Assembly (NCBI RefSeq): GCF_021018895.1
Contig: NC_079376.1
Span: 24,576,001-24,640,000, forward strand
DNA length: 64,000 bases
Direction: 5' to 3'
Origin: Seriola aureovittata
Lineage: Eukaryota; Chordata; Actinopteri; Carangiformes; Carangidae
Shown here: positions 1 through 11,119 of the stretch, in pieces
Numbering within the stretch: position 1 is the first letter of the stretch
Layout: every line of letters starts with the position of its first letter
Program-made: the position numbers and the translations under genes
Notes under the pieces: model-generated
Seen by the model: only the letters and a program-made list of their open reading frames with translations
What the model was told of the DNA's origin: nothing
The model's database searches: none

Positions 1-2020
1 CAATTACAGCAAATTAACTACTTTCATTACAAGTATCATTATTACTAAAGGATTCAGAGAAATAACTAAACATAAGACACACTGAGCAGAGACAGCAGGA
101 GAGAGGGAGGGAGAGAGAGGAGTCATTGGTCGCTGTCAAAGAAGCTAGCAGATCTAAATAGCATGTAAACAACAGAAACTAAACTGATGGAGGTTGTGAG
201 CTGTGAGAGACTAAATAAGAAAGATAGTCTGCCTCTTCTAACTTTCTCTCTGAGTGATCATGTTACAGTAAATCCAGCTGAAATCACAGTTCAGTCTTTG
301 TCTTTCATTAAAGTGTTTGGTGATTTTGTCAGATGACTTTGCAGTTATAAAATATGGATTTGACCAGAGGTGAGAGATGTGAGCGTTTGGTGATTAGACT
401 CCATTTGTAACGGGGTGACGCTTTGCGAGGTATAGAAAACCCCTTCGGCGTCTGGACTCCACTGGTGGGGGTGATGTGGACTCTGATGTGCTTGACCTGG
501 TTCTGGATATGAAGACTAGAGGTGGATGGTGTGGAGGAGGGTCGCAGCAGTACGGACTGAACTGACAGCTGACAGCAGGAGAGAGGAGAACAGATTTTAA
601 AGTTTGACAGTGAGAATGTGATTGGCGACGTGATTTTGACAGCGTCAATGTGATTGACAGCGACAGCTAGATTGGCTAGATCATGGCGAAATGTGACCGA
701 AAACACCTGTAGTCTGATTACAAGAACTGGGGTGAGAGAGAGAGCAAGACAAGCTAGACAAGCTAGACCACGCTATTCTCTTGGCTTGTATTTTGAAATA
801 TTTACTTTTATTTCCATGCCACCTGATTACCTTTATTCATTCTTATATTCAACAAGGAAAAAAAAAAAAAAGAATTTGTAAACACCTGAATTGAACCGTT
901 TCTTCCAATTGGATATTCTTATTTTAATTTTTTTATTCTGGCAACAAAGACAGTTTTCTATTTTTGGTTTAAAACAAACAAACAAACAAAAAAAAAAACC
1001 GAACTGCCTGAATGTTCATAAATGCAAGAAAACATAGCAGACTTATTACCCTTAAATTCCCTTTAAACAAATTTGGTCGGTGATTTCAGTGCAATTCTGT
1101 GTAAGATGTAAGATTTTTAACTGTCATGCAAACAGCACCTAGAGTGGGTTCATGCTGTGATAGTCAGAGTAAGATAAAAGGAATATAATCTAAGTGGCTT
1201 ATTGATTTGTCTTTAAACATGTTCTATATTAAAATACATAAAAATGCCACACATAAACAAACAACACAATAAAAGCATTTTCTTCACTTGAAATTGCACA
1301 TTAAGCACATTATGTAAATGTAGCTTAAAAAGTGCATTTTATATGGTACACATTGTGCAGGTTAATGCACTTTGAGAGACAGATGTTGAAGATCTATCCT
1401 TGCTCCCAGCATGAATGTGTTTTATAAAGGTGAAGTCGCCACAGTTGTCAACTTAACATCACTGTATCAGACCTCCATAACTTCTCTGACAAAGGGGAAA
1501 ATATACTGCACAGACACATTAGAGCAAATGAGGAAAAGAAAAAGTGGCATTTCAGCCAAATGAGGTGAATATTATATTGAAGGAAACAGAAGCAAAAAAC
1601 CCATTTTGCTTATTAGATTCAAGGACATGTTGACAAATGAGGACCGAATGAAAGTGTGGGACGACTATGCCAAAAAATGTGTGGTAGCCTACACTTCTCT
1701 GTAAGACAGCTGAGCAGTTGTCATGGTGATGACTGTTTCCATGATGGTGGTGACACAACACATACACAACACAGGAAGAGTCAGGTAGACATAAAAAACT
1801 TTCACCCTAACCCACAGACAGTTAACAACACATCTGCAGCTCCTCCCAGCTCTGTGGACCTTTCAGCAGTTTCACAGTCCCAGTCTCACCACTCATGTTA
1901 AATTGGTTTCCAGCAGTGGCAGGGAACTGTTTCCAGTTCAGCTCTGATAAACCCGCTGCACATAAACTGCCCAGCACCACACAGCAGACAGACACACTTA
2001 TGGAATGGGAGATGGCAGTC
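1..2020. other. Intergenic, no gene recognised
   Basis: The stretch contains a GA-rich patch near 100-120, an A-run near 857-871 and an AAAC-type run near 974-998. Short open frames on both strands (for example minus 394-648) have no recognisable domain and no splice or initiation context. I see no coding feature. Confidence 0.5.
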
Positions 2021-2096
2021 TGATTGGTTTATTGCATGTTACACCCAAAACACCCCCATGATTAATTAAGAGACTAAGTACAACCCTTCTGAACCA
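2021..2096. repeat. Dispersed repeat, copy 1 (matches 17781-17855)
   Basis: About 75 bp shared in the same orientation with 17781-17855, including the words TGATTGGTTTATTG and TTAAGAGACTAAGTACAACCC with a few substitutions. Two related copies about 15.8 kb apart indicate an interspersed element. The family was not identified. Confidence 0.6.
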
Positions 2097-2342
2097 TGCC
2101 CCTGGAGCAGTGACTGTTTTTTTCTGCTGTTAAAAGAAGAAGTTAAAAGTGATATGAACACGACCTGAATGTATTTGTGCTACACGCTTGAGATCATGTG
2201 CTTTGGACACTTAAAAATGCTTCAGTGTGCTTCAAAATGTTTTATTGTTAAATGAGGAACATTAGATTTTTTTAAAGACTTTGCAGAAAGTAAATTATTT
2301 GAAGTCAATTAACCCTGAAATAGTCTCTGTATCCTGGAGGAT

Positions 2343-2727
2343 TGTCATGATCTGCCCCTCATATGGACTTTTGCCTCGACTGTTTAGTTGATTTTCTATT
2401 TTATTTTGTAATAACTCACCTATTGTTTGGATTCTTTGGTAAAGTTCCTGTTTTATTTCACATTTAATTTGGTGTGTTGGTAGTTCTGCAAACCGTCCCA
2501 ATTCATGAATGAATCTGTTCAGTTTTCTCTGGGGTTTCTATGTGCATCACTTTCTGTTTTGCCTGTTTTTTGGATTTTTGGATTAGGTTGCTTTTTTGAT
2601 GACAGCTCCATTGCTGTGGACCCCTCTCTTCCTCATCTACCTGTATGCCTCTTGTTTCATTAATTTGATCTGTATCAGCTCAGTGTCAGTGTCTGCATTT
2701 GGGTCCTGAAAACCTTAAAACGTGACA
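2343..2727. mobile_element. Possible solo LTR (about 385 bp)
   Basis: The segment begins TGTCATG and ends CGTGACA, which gives a near-perfect terminal inverted TG...CA pair of the kind seen at fish Ty3/gypsy LTR ends. It has a T-rich interior. The flanking 5-mers (AGGAT and GAAAT) do not form a clear target-site duplication. No coding interior adjoins it. The call is tentative: the ends could match by chance. Confidence 0.3.
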
Positions 2728-5700
2728 GAAATATGGTCATTTGACAAACTGTGGAGGGAGGGACATCAAGTGGGGTGCACTTTAAATTAAGAGAAACAAA
2801 GAAAGGGGGTTGAGTCATGTAATCAGGTCATGTGACTTAATGCCAAAATTTTGAAATCCAAAATGTAGTATGTGGACAAATCCACCGGCCATGTGGTAAG
2901 TCATTTTTTAATGTTTATTATTCTTTGGGGGGGATTTTGTTTTATAAAGTTTTGTTTGTTAAGGATGTTTTTACATGTTCTGGTTCTAAAATAATGGATT
3001 ATATTTTCACAACTTTGATATTCAGGCATTGAATGTTTGTGTCCTGGAGGATACACTGCACAGATAACGATATAAAACAGGGATAATATACTTATGTTTA
3101 TAGACCAATTAGCTAAAGATAATCAATACTATAAAGGTCTGTACACGGGGGAAGATGTTTAGGTCAAGGTCAGAGGAGTACTTACTGTAAATTGTTATGT
3201 AATGCAGTGGTTGTGCTGTACATATTATATGTGTCTGTCTGCAATGTTATGATGTGTAGCTTGGTGATATATGGTAGTAAATGAGGGAGTAAATTGCACA
3301 CACGAGTTTATGTAACATGACAAATACCTGGTTTGTATCGTTGCTTGTGGGAATGTTTTACATTTCTTTTTTTTCCTCTTCAATAGTTGTAAAAAAACTA
3401 CTGAGTACTGCTATAAAGAGCTGCTTCACAGCACAAGGCAAGCTTTCCATTCCACTTACATACACTCACTAGACATACTCTTATTTGTGTCAGCTCACTG
3501 GATACAGTATCAACACTAGTGCCTCTGAAATCATGGAATTCATTGGAATCAAGCTGACCATGGATGTAGTGAAAACGCCTGCAGTAGAAAACTTTAGTCT
3601 TTAATACTGACTGAAAGTTTAAGATTCCATATTCAAACCTGAACATCAATTGAAAGGACAAGCAAATCACGAGACAGATAAAAACAGGTTGGGGAGCTGA
3701 AGTATAATCAGTTTTTCTGTTTTAAATGCACAGTCTGTAACTTCTGCCTCTAGGAGTGTCTCAATAAAAACAATAACAAAAGACGGTGTTGGGTGACATC
3801 ATGAAATAGTGTGGGATCATGGGAGTTGTTTTCTTCATCACCATTAGCGTAAGCTCCTCCCGGTTTGGATTCCTTCAGTGTCAGTGGTTCAGGAAATCAA
3901 ACAGACACGGTGATTCTAACCATTAAAAAGACTGAATAAAGCAGTTTGACATTTAAAGTCAGTGTTTGAGCGACGCTGTACGGAGGACAGAGACTCAGGG
4001 AAGAGTTGGAGCTGAGATTGATGCTAACCTTTGTTTGATTGTTTCTCTGATAACTTATGAACCAGACATTCAGCAGGTTTTTACCAGCAGCTGAATTATC
4101 CACAGAGGTTTCCTCCTCTCCATAACAAACACACCAGGGGATTAAAACCTGTAGAAACACCCAGAAAACAGTTTCACTTAAAAAAATCTGCGATTCATCA
4201 GAGATTTTCCTTTGTGTTGAATAAATCCTTGAACTGAACCCACCCTGTCCAAGAGTCTGCATTTGGGTCTTTAAAAGATTAACCCTGACAGTGTACTTTC
4301 TCAGTGAATGTTCCGCATTTGTCTTAAAGAAAATGTCCAATCAAACAAGCAAATAACATCAGCTTTTTTATACTTTCTGCAAAACTCTGAGCAAAATTTT
4401 GTACGTCTGTTAAAAGTTTGTATCCCCATTGTATTTACAGTTAACAGGAAACATGACACCTGTTAAGAATATGCTTTTAATCTAGAATGTCTTTAGTCTG
4501 ATCCATTTTATATAACAACAATTTTGACCACTACATAATCAACAGTGCAACAAAGTCAAATCTTAGCTCTGTGAAAACATCAACATTAAAGGTTATAAAT
4601 CTACAAGTCGTTCTGTGTCACTTAATTACACTTGAAATAAATGAAAGATGTGTAAGAGTTGTAACAGTAACTATAATGACAGAACCTATGGATAAGAACC
4701 CTGTGTAATGACCAGGAAAAATCTTTAGGTGATAATTTGGGTCATTTAACTTGGGCTTGTGTGAGGTAGTCATGCATAGTCAGTGTGTTACCTGCAGTAG
4801 ATTCAGATCAGCACCCTGCCGGTTGGGAGAGGCAGCAGTAGTAGTGTGCTGTGTTCCCTGCTGGCTCTCCTAACTGGAGAAACGTCAAATAAGCCAAACT
4901 ACTGTTTACTGTGGAGTTGTAACTTTTCTCAAGTGTCCTACATTAGAGGGAGATGACAGATTAAAAACACAGGTGGAAAACATTCAGTATGGTTGAAGCC
5001 CAGTCATCACAGCATGGCGCAGGCCAGGAGCGGGAACATAACATGGAACAAACATACGAGAAACTAAAAAGCACAACAACTACTTAAATCCAAGGTAGTT
5101 ACATCTGACATTGGAATTAATTTCAGACAACACATGTACAACTTTATAGCAGACAACGAGAGCTACTTACCTTGCATGCAGGCTTCAAGTACCATCTACA
5201 ATGTTGTTCAAAGAGAGTAAGGCTTGGTACTTGATATTTTCCATGATCAAAGTCAGAAAATACGAAAAGGGTGTTTTAGTGATGTGTCAGTCGTGAACGA
5301 GCTAGCTCTTTCAAGTGAACATTGGGAGCCTTTTTTTTTTTTGTAAATGAATACAAAGCAGATCTTGTTTGCCCCTCAGAACGGCCTTACATTGGGGTAA
5401 TTATTGTAACCACCACATGCTCTGATTGCAGAGCAGAAGAGATCCCAAGTAGTCCTGACTGAGTCGGATAGTATCGGCATGGGACTGGTTGCTCTATTAG
5501 GAATTTGTAGATGCTATCCCACTTCTGCAACACGCAATGAAACCACAGATTGTTTCTTTCTCCTTGTGGAATACAAAAGTCTGTTGTACCTTTCTCTCAC
5601 AGGGAAGCGACTGTCTGTTTCTTATGAAATACCTTGGCAGGGTGTTGTAGTTGCTGACTTGATGGGTGCTTTGTGTTTAGCTGTTGCTGCAGCTGTTCAG

Positions 5701-6607
5701 GATGTCAAAGGCTGCCTCAGTTGCCCACAGGAACTACACTGTAGGATACCTTAGTTCTTGCTCAAGAGCATCACCCACACTGCTGTAGAAGAGCTGGGCT
5801 GTGAAATGAACCATAATTCTCTAATATCTTCGCCACTGAATGGGCGCCATCTTTAGTTCGATACCAAGTCACAGGCCTTCTTCTTGGCCATCTTCTGTTA
5901 TCAGAGCCTCAACTGTTGAGAACACATTGATCAGAAGCTTGATGGACTTTTTTTGTGTGAGCCTCAGGATGGAGAGATTAAAATCTCATGTCCATGATCT
6001 CCAGGTTTGCACCAAGCTCCCTGATCGTTGTGCATGAAGCCTGACCATGCTCTCCTTAAGGCGTTTGCTCTGTCTCTGCTTCTGTCATGCTGTTGATAAG
6101 AAAGGAAGCAATTGGGATCTTCCAAGACTCAAAGATTGCAACAACCATGAGGATCAATGCTTGTGATGCCACATTTTCCATCTCACGAGCACCAATTCCA
6201 AACTCAGTTATCCATCATCATTGAGCAAACTGTGTCTTTTGCTGCTTTCTTCTGCTCAGTAACATGGCTTTAAAGTTGTGAAAGAACAACAACAACAGTA
6301 GATCCAGGATCTGCAGAGATGCTACTGAAACGTCTTCCTATGGTCTATGGATGAGGCAAAGCCAGGAGAACCGTCTCTCTGACATAAAGTGCAGTCCTGA
6401 TGTTTTCCACTCAGATTTTTTTTTGTTGAACGCTGGTGCCCAAACCAACACTGTAAGAGCAGTGTCATCATGCATGACATCTTGCGCAACAAACACTGAA
6501 CTTTTAGCACCTCGCCACACTGTAGCACCTGTGAAGGTCAACTTCTTTGGCTCATGAGCTCCTCTGTCCCTCTAGAGGTTGTAGTTACAGTGGTCAAACA
6601 AACATGG
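2728..6607. other. Intergenic, no gene recognised
   Basis: The stretch includes a block at about 3728-4340 that resembles a common teleost interspersed repeat (CAGTCTGTAACTTCTG, then GATCATGGGAGTTGTT). The block at 5479-6540 has moderately long frames on both strands (plus 5479-5754, minus 6322-6541) that match no family I know. No splice-consistent gene model could be built. Confidence 0.4.
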
Positions 6608-6660
6608 TGGCTCAGTAGGTAAGGCCATCACACTGACATTATGAATGAGGGTTCAAGACA
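6608..6660 (+). repeat. tRNA-like SINE head or tRNA pseudogene
   Basis: A perfect Pol III A-box match (TGGCTCAGTAGG, 6608-6619) is followed 30 nt later by a degenerate B-box (GGTTCAAGACA, 6650-6660). The spacing is tRNA-like, but the stems do not pair well. An A-rich stretch follows at about 6680. This suggests the head of a tRNA-derived SINE or a decayed tRNA pseudogene. It is unrelated to the Ser and Ala genes further along. Confidence 0.4.
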
Positions 6661-6829
6661 TGATCTTCCTCCCAGAGAGCAAAAAAAAGGAAAGATATCA
6701 ACTAAAGCAGAACACAAGTAAAATGAATTGGTTAAGAGGATGAGTCAAGATATACCGTCATATAAAAATACCATTTCAAACATGGGTAAACATTTGAATA
6801 TTTGAGGATGAGGATGCTTTCAACAGTCA

Positions 6830-6925
6830 CCGAAGAACCCTCTCTTCAAAAAAAAATAATTTCAGGGTAGAACCTCAGCCCTTAAAGAAGAACCCTGTTG
6901 GAACCCTTATTTCTAAGAGTGTGCC
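6830..6925. repeat. Short interspersed element (GAACCCT-rich)
   Basis: Repeated GAACCCT, AGAACCC and GGAACCC words end in TTTCTAAGAGTGTG. This resembles a fish MITE-like repeat built on GGTTCT/AGAACC words. The assignment is from memory of the motif only. Confidence 0.4.
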
Positions 6926-7410
6926 ACTTAATTTCCGGTGTTTTATTCAACTCGTTTTTAATAAGGTGTCATGTTTGAGAAAGTGTAGATGTACATCCTG
7001 TCTTTGTTTGTTCTCAGGATCAGCAGCTGTCAGTACTTTGTCTGCACACAGCATTTGTTTTCTCTCCTTAGCTGCTTTTATCTCCTTACCTTGACAGTGG
7101 ATCAGTTTCTGCTCTTTGCACACAGGAGCACACTGAGTTCCAACAAAATAAGAAAACACATTTACAGTAGAAAAGCTGCCAAGTAGCAGAAATGTGCCTG
7201 TGGATGCACAGAAAATATGCAGCCTACCGGACACTGTCACTTTTCACCACAGAGCTATGAACAGCAATATATTATTTTATATTATTTTCTGCACCAGTGA
7301 TTTGCTACAGCCAGCAAGAGACTGAAGTAGAAACTCATATCTATGTTTAAATTTACTTCAAATTTACCGTGTTTCCACAGTAGAACCACAACAGAATAAT
7401 GCAGTAAGCA

Positions 7411-7620
7411 TTAAAGGGGACATATTATGCTCCTTTCCAACAAGTTTAAATAAGTCTCAGACGTCCCCAAAACATGTCTTTGAAGTTTCTTGCTAAAAAA
7501 TCCACTCCGATCCTATATTTCAGCATGGCTGTAAACCCCTCTTTTTCAGCCCTGTTCAGAGTAGGCTGTTTCTGTGTCTGTAGCTTTAAATGCAAAGAGA
7601 TGCTCATCATGACGTAAATT
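7411..7620. repeat. Teleost interspersed repeat (AAAGGGGACATATTATGC type)
   Basis: It begins TTAAAGGGGACATATTATGC, a word I associate with a very abundant non-autonomous repeat of fish genomes, and continues into a non-coding body of about 200 bp. Exact boundaries are uncertain. Confidence 0.5.
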
Positions 7621-7896
7621 TATTTTGTGTATTACAATGAAAGCTGAAAATCAGCATAAACATGTCTGACAGCAACAGTAATCTTTAGTCAAAGATGAGC
7701 CTGTGCAGTTTTCTACACTACACTGTTCCACAGCATATGTAATAAGTGACATGTTATAAATTACCTATGTTATATGCGCTTGATATGTAGCCAAGCTTAC
7801 TTCTTACCCACCTTAGCTCCACTGTCTGTCAGTGTTTGAATTTCATAAGCTTTATATTTTGGTGAATGTTTCCATTTTTCTCTATATTTTGGACAG

Positions 7897-8743
7897 GTGC
7901 TCCTGTGGAAACTGTGCAACCATGCCCACAGAAGCTGAGAACATCTGCTGCTTGGAGATACCACAGGGAGCATTCTCATTAGACAAACTAATCAGTAATT
8001 TGTTTCGATTACATTTATAATAAACCATAGCATTTACCATTTGTAATTCACTGTAGGTTACCAGACGGCTATGGGAGATCGAGGAAGATTTACCATGTAT
8101 GGTCGGCCGTCCTGGGTTGGAGCCGCTCTGCCTCAATGTGTTCTGCCTGCAACATGTACCGCGCTGACTATGGTACTTTACGGTTGAGAGGAATACACCA
8201 GTACGTTTTGCTTCTTTGTAAAAACATAGTTTCAATCTAAATAAAAGATGTTAGGCAGTCTTGTTTTACTTCAGTTCACATAATTTTACAATGGTAATAA
8301 CAGACCACAAATGGAGTAACACACCCTCAAATAAATTAGTTTAGCTGCTCTTTGATTTGTAAAGTTCTTCTATCAGCAGATAGTGTGCATATAATATATG
8401 AATTCAGAGGAGTCATTTCTTTAGAAACGATCAAGCATTTATTTACATCAAATGAGGCACTTATAATCAGTGATATTAAAAAAACTGTAGGATTCACTGG
8501 ATCCATATGAAAAATTGTGAGACACAACATAGATATATGTTTGCAAGACTAAATGTCCTGTCCAGTTGTTTTAGTCAGTACAGGTATCTAGTCTATAGGA
8601 GCTTTGTGAGCTGGTGCTGGGGCTTCCTTGGTCGCAGAATCCGGGTCGTCATTCCAGCCTGCGTGGTCCTACGCATCCATGCCGAGTTTCCTGACACCAC
8701 ATGCCAGTACGTGGGTTTTAGACTGCTCCAGAGCTGGATATGA
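7897..8743 (+). pseudogene. P2X7-like C-terminal domain gene remnant, three exons
   Basis: Three pieces read as the cysteine-rich intracellular domain of the P2X purinoceptor 7 C-terminus, a domain often found in stand-alone or multi-copy fish proteins. Exon A (about 7897-7966), after an AG acceptor, reads CSCGNCATMPTEAENICC. Exon B (8057-8200), after TAG, includes VGRPGLEPLCLNVF and ends at a good GTACGT donor. Exon C (8584-8743), after CAG, includes YRSFVSWCWGFLGRR and IRVVIPACVVLRIHAEFP, then TGA. The B-C junction joins in phase (HQ-YLVYR). Two defects are visible. Exon B changes frame around 8150 (one frame runs into TGA, the other restores YRADYG). The end of exon A has GG where a GT donor is expected. 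The remnant may be a decayed paralogue; an unannotated upstream part is possible. Cysteine spacing and the W-C-W motif support the family; function is not inferable. Confidence 0.65.
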
Positions 8744-10469
8744 CCTCCTCCTCCTCAGGCCGCTCGAACTGTGCAGTGAGGTCCTCTGGGATGGGGATGG
8801 CCACAGCAGCTTCTGTGTATGGTCCCAGGTCAAAAAAGACTTTTTCAAATATGAGGTCCACCACATTCCCTGTTTGATAAAACACAAAAGATTTTGTTTA
8901 TATATATTTTTTTTTATACAAAACAATGATTGAATGTCTGTTTCTACCTCCTGACATTTTCTTTACTGTATTTTGTTGTTGATGGAACTGTCATAATATT
9001 ATACGTGCAATACTTAATACAATGTGTACAAAACATTTTTTGGTTGAAAAATAAAATAATATAACACTTATAGAATGTCGGCTCAGTCTTAACTGGTGTA
9101 GCTCTGCATTCTCCCTTCATGGCCTTTGGAAAGTCGACCTTGAACATTGGTTCACTTTCTTTTGTTTGGGCTTGTGGTCGGTCAGTATTTTCATTGTAGT
9201 ACGTGGCAGCCAGGTAGAGTCTGGAGGTACAGTAAAGAGAAAATCAAAGATGTTAATGATGGCAGAAACCTTAGCCTACATACTCTCACAAGTTCTAAGT
9301 AACCACAGCTTCATTTACCTGCACAGCATTCCAAGACTGATAAATGACTGTTAGGTTTATCAAAAGTAGAAGCACTTCAGATGGTAAGTAAGTCTCGGTT
9401 TCAGAATCGTTTCACTGCTAGTAAGTAGGCACCTGGTCCTGGCCATTATGCTTAAAGTTAGGATGAATCCTATGGTCATAATGGTCACGTTTATGGGTCA
9501 TATGGCGAGTTGAAATGACATCAGAATTCCCCTTTAATTTGATCTTCCACTGACAGGTGTTTTATTCAAATGAGGTTAGACTGTGAGTCTGTTCTTCTAA
9601 TCACTGTTTATTAATTGGAAAACATTCAAAGCAAGAGATGTAGTGAGTTGCTGAATGATAATGAGACAGGGAAGCTGTGCCTTCACTGAGGAATCTGAGG
9701 AATGAGCGCAGGGGTACGACAACAACATCATTACTGACGGCAGAGCTGGAGGATGTGGTGTCTTGGGTCTTGAGGCTGATGTCAGGCTCCACCAATGCCT
9801 CAAGTTGAGAAGTGTTTATTACACAGATCACATTTTTTCTGGTGTTTGATGTTAACATTAACTGAACTTGAACTGACCTGTATTTGCAGGATTTTATGCA
9901 TTGCAGTGTTACCACACGATTGGCTGATTGGATAATTGCACGAATAAGCAAGTTGACGGTGAGGGCATTAAGAGGGTGCCCTATTCATTTCAATAAAAAA
10001 ACTGATCACCGGGTGCATACTCTATAAAGAAGGTTTCCAAAGGATGGTTATGTGAGATTCCACATATTGGGGCCCATAGAAAATGAGCACTGGAGTCCTC
10101 TGGCAGAGCTGGCTGATGTCTGTTAGCTCCCTGCACACATGAATGAATCGTCTAGATTTTGAATGGATCTGATTCTAATCACACAAAGAGTCATTTCAGG
10201 GGGTTTGTGACAGACATTCCTTTTGTAATTTAGGAATGGCAAAAGTCTTTTTGGGCCAGTGCATGTCATGTGATTTGGCAGCAGGGATGTCATGAGATAC
10301 TTCAGTGCTAAGTCAATGCCAAAATACTGTGACGGCACTGGACTGTTATTCTACAGTACAGTAGGTGTAATAGTGTAGTAGAGATGTGATTCTACCTTGT
10401 TTTCTGCTTTTTGCTGTGGTTCAAAATTTGATAACAAGAATCATGGAATTTCAATGGTACTGGTACCAG
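8744..10469. other. Intergenic, no gene recognised
   Basis: AT-rich sequence with short frames on both strands (for example minus 9601-9951) that have no recognisable domain. No RNA gene or clear repeat was identified. Confidence 0.4.
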
Positions 10470-11119
10470 CTACCAAAATTCTGATATTGTGACATCCTTA
10501 TTTGATGGTGCATCACCTAGCACCACCGCCAATGATGTGTTTGACATGTTTAAGTAAATGGAATTTAGATATTGATGAATAAAATCCAATAAAATCCGAT
10601 CATCGATAAAATCAATTCTAAAATTTACCAGACGCCAATGAAGAGAAGCTAAAATGGGAGTGATGTGCACTCTGCTTTTTGTTTAGGTGAGGTCCTGCTG
10701 CTGCTGTGATTCCTGTAGACTCTGACTCTAGATTTCTACTGGATAAAACTGGACTGAGTCTCCTGAGCTGCAAAAAAAACAAGATTGGACAACTGTGTTG
10801 ACATGTTAGTTCAAGCTGAGGTGGTTATCAAAAGGTAGCACTAAGGTTTTTACAGCTGTCTGCCATGTTTTTGGACAGAGCCCAGGTATATTGAGGTGTA
10901 AGCTCTAACTGTGTCAGGGCCAAAAATGATTACTTCAGTGTGATCAATATTCATGAGTGCCATCCAGCATTTTAGGTCAAGGATGCAGTGATTGAGTAGA
11001 TTAACTTGATAAGACTCATTGGAGTTAAAAGAGCGATACAATGAAGTGTCATGTGTATAGGAATGAAAGCTCACATTATGCCCCTGGGGTAACATGTATA
11101 AAGAGAACAAGAGGCCCAA
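10470..11119 (-). mobile_element. L2-like LINE fragment (reverse transcriptase and C-terminus), broken
   Basis: Read on the minus strand, 11119-10850 gives LLFSLYMLPQG, then a mutated D-D box region (SYTHDTSLYRSF where YADDTQLY is expected), then CILDLKCWMALMNIDHTEV, as in L2/CR1-group reverse transcriptases. After an interrupted stretch, 10670-10470 gives HITPILASLHWRLVNFRIDF, the conserved segment downstream of the RT in the same group. The catalytic YADD tetrad has become YTHD and frames are disrupted between the two parts, so the copy is dead. The 5' part of the element is absent. Confidence 0.7.

Noticed and set aside
3897..4340. 147-codon minus-strand frame
   Set aside because: It lies within sequence that looks like a common fish interspersed repeat and has no domain.
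9601..9951. 116-codon minus-strand frame
   Set aside because: Not recognisable, with no supporting splice or initiation signals.
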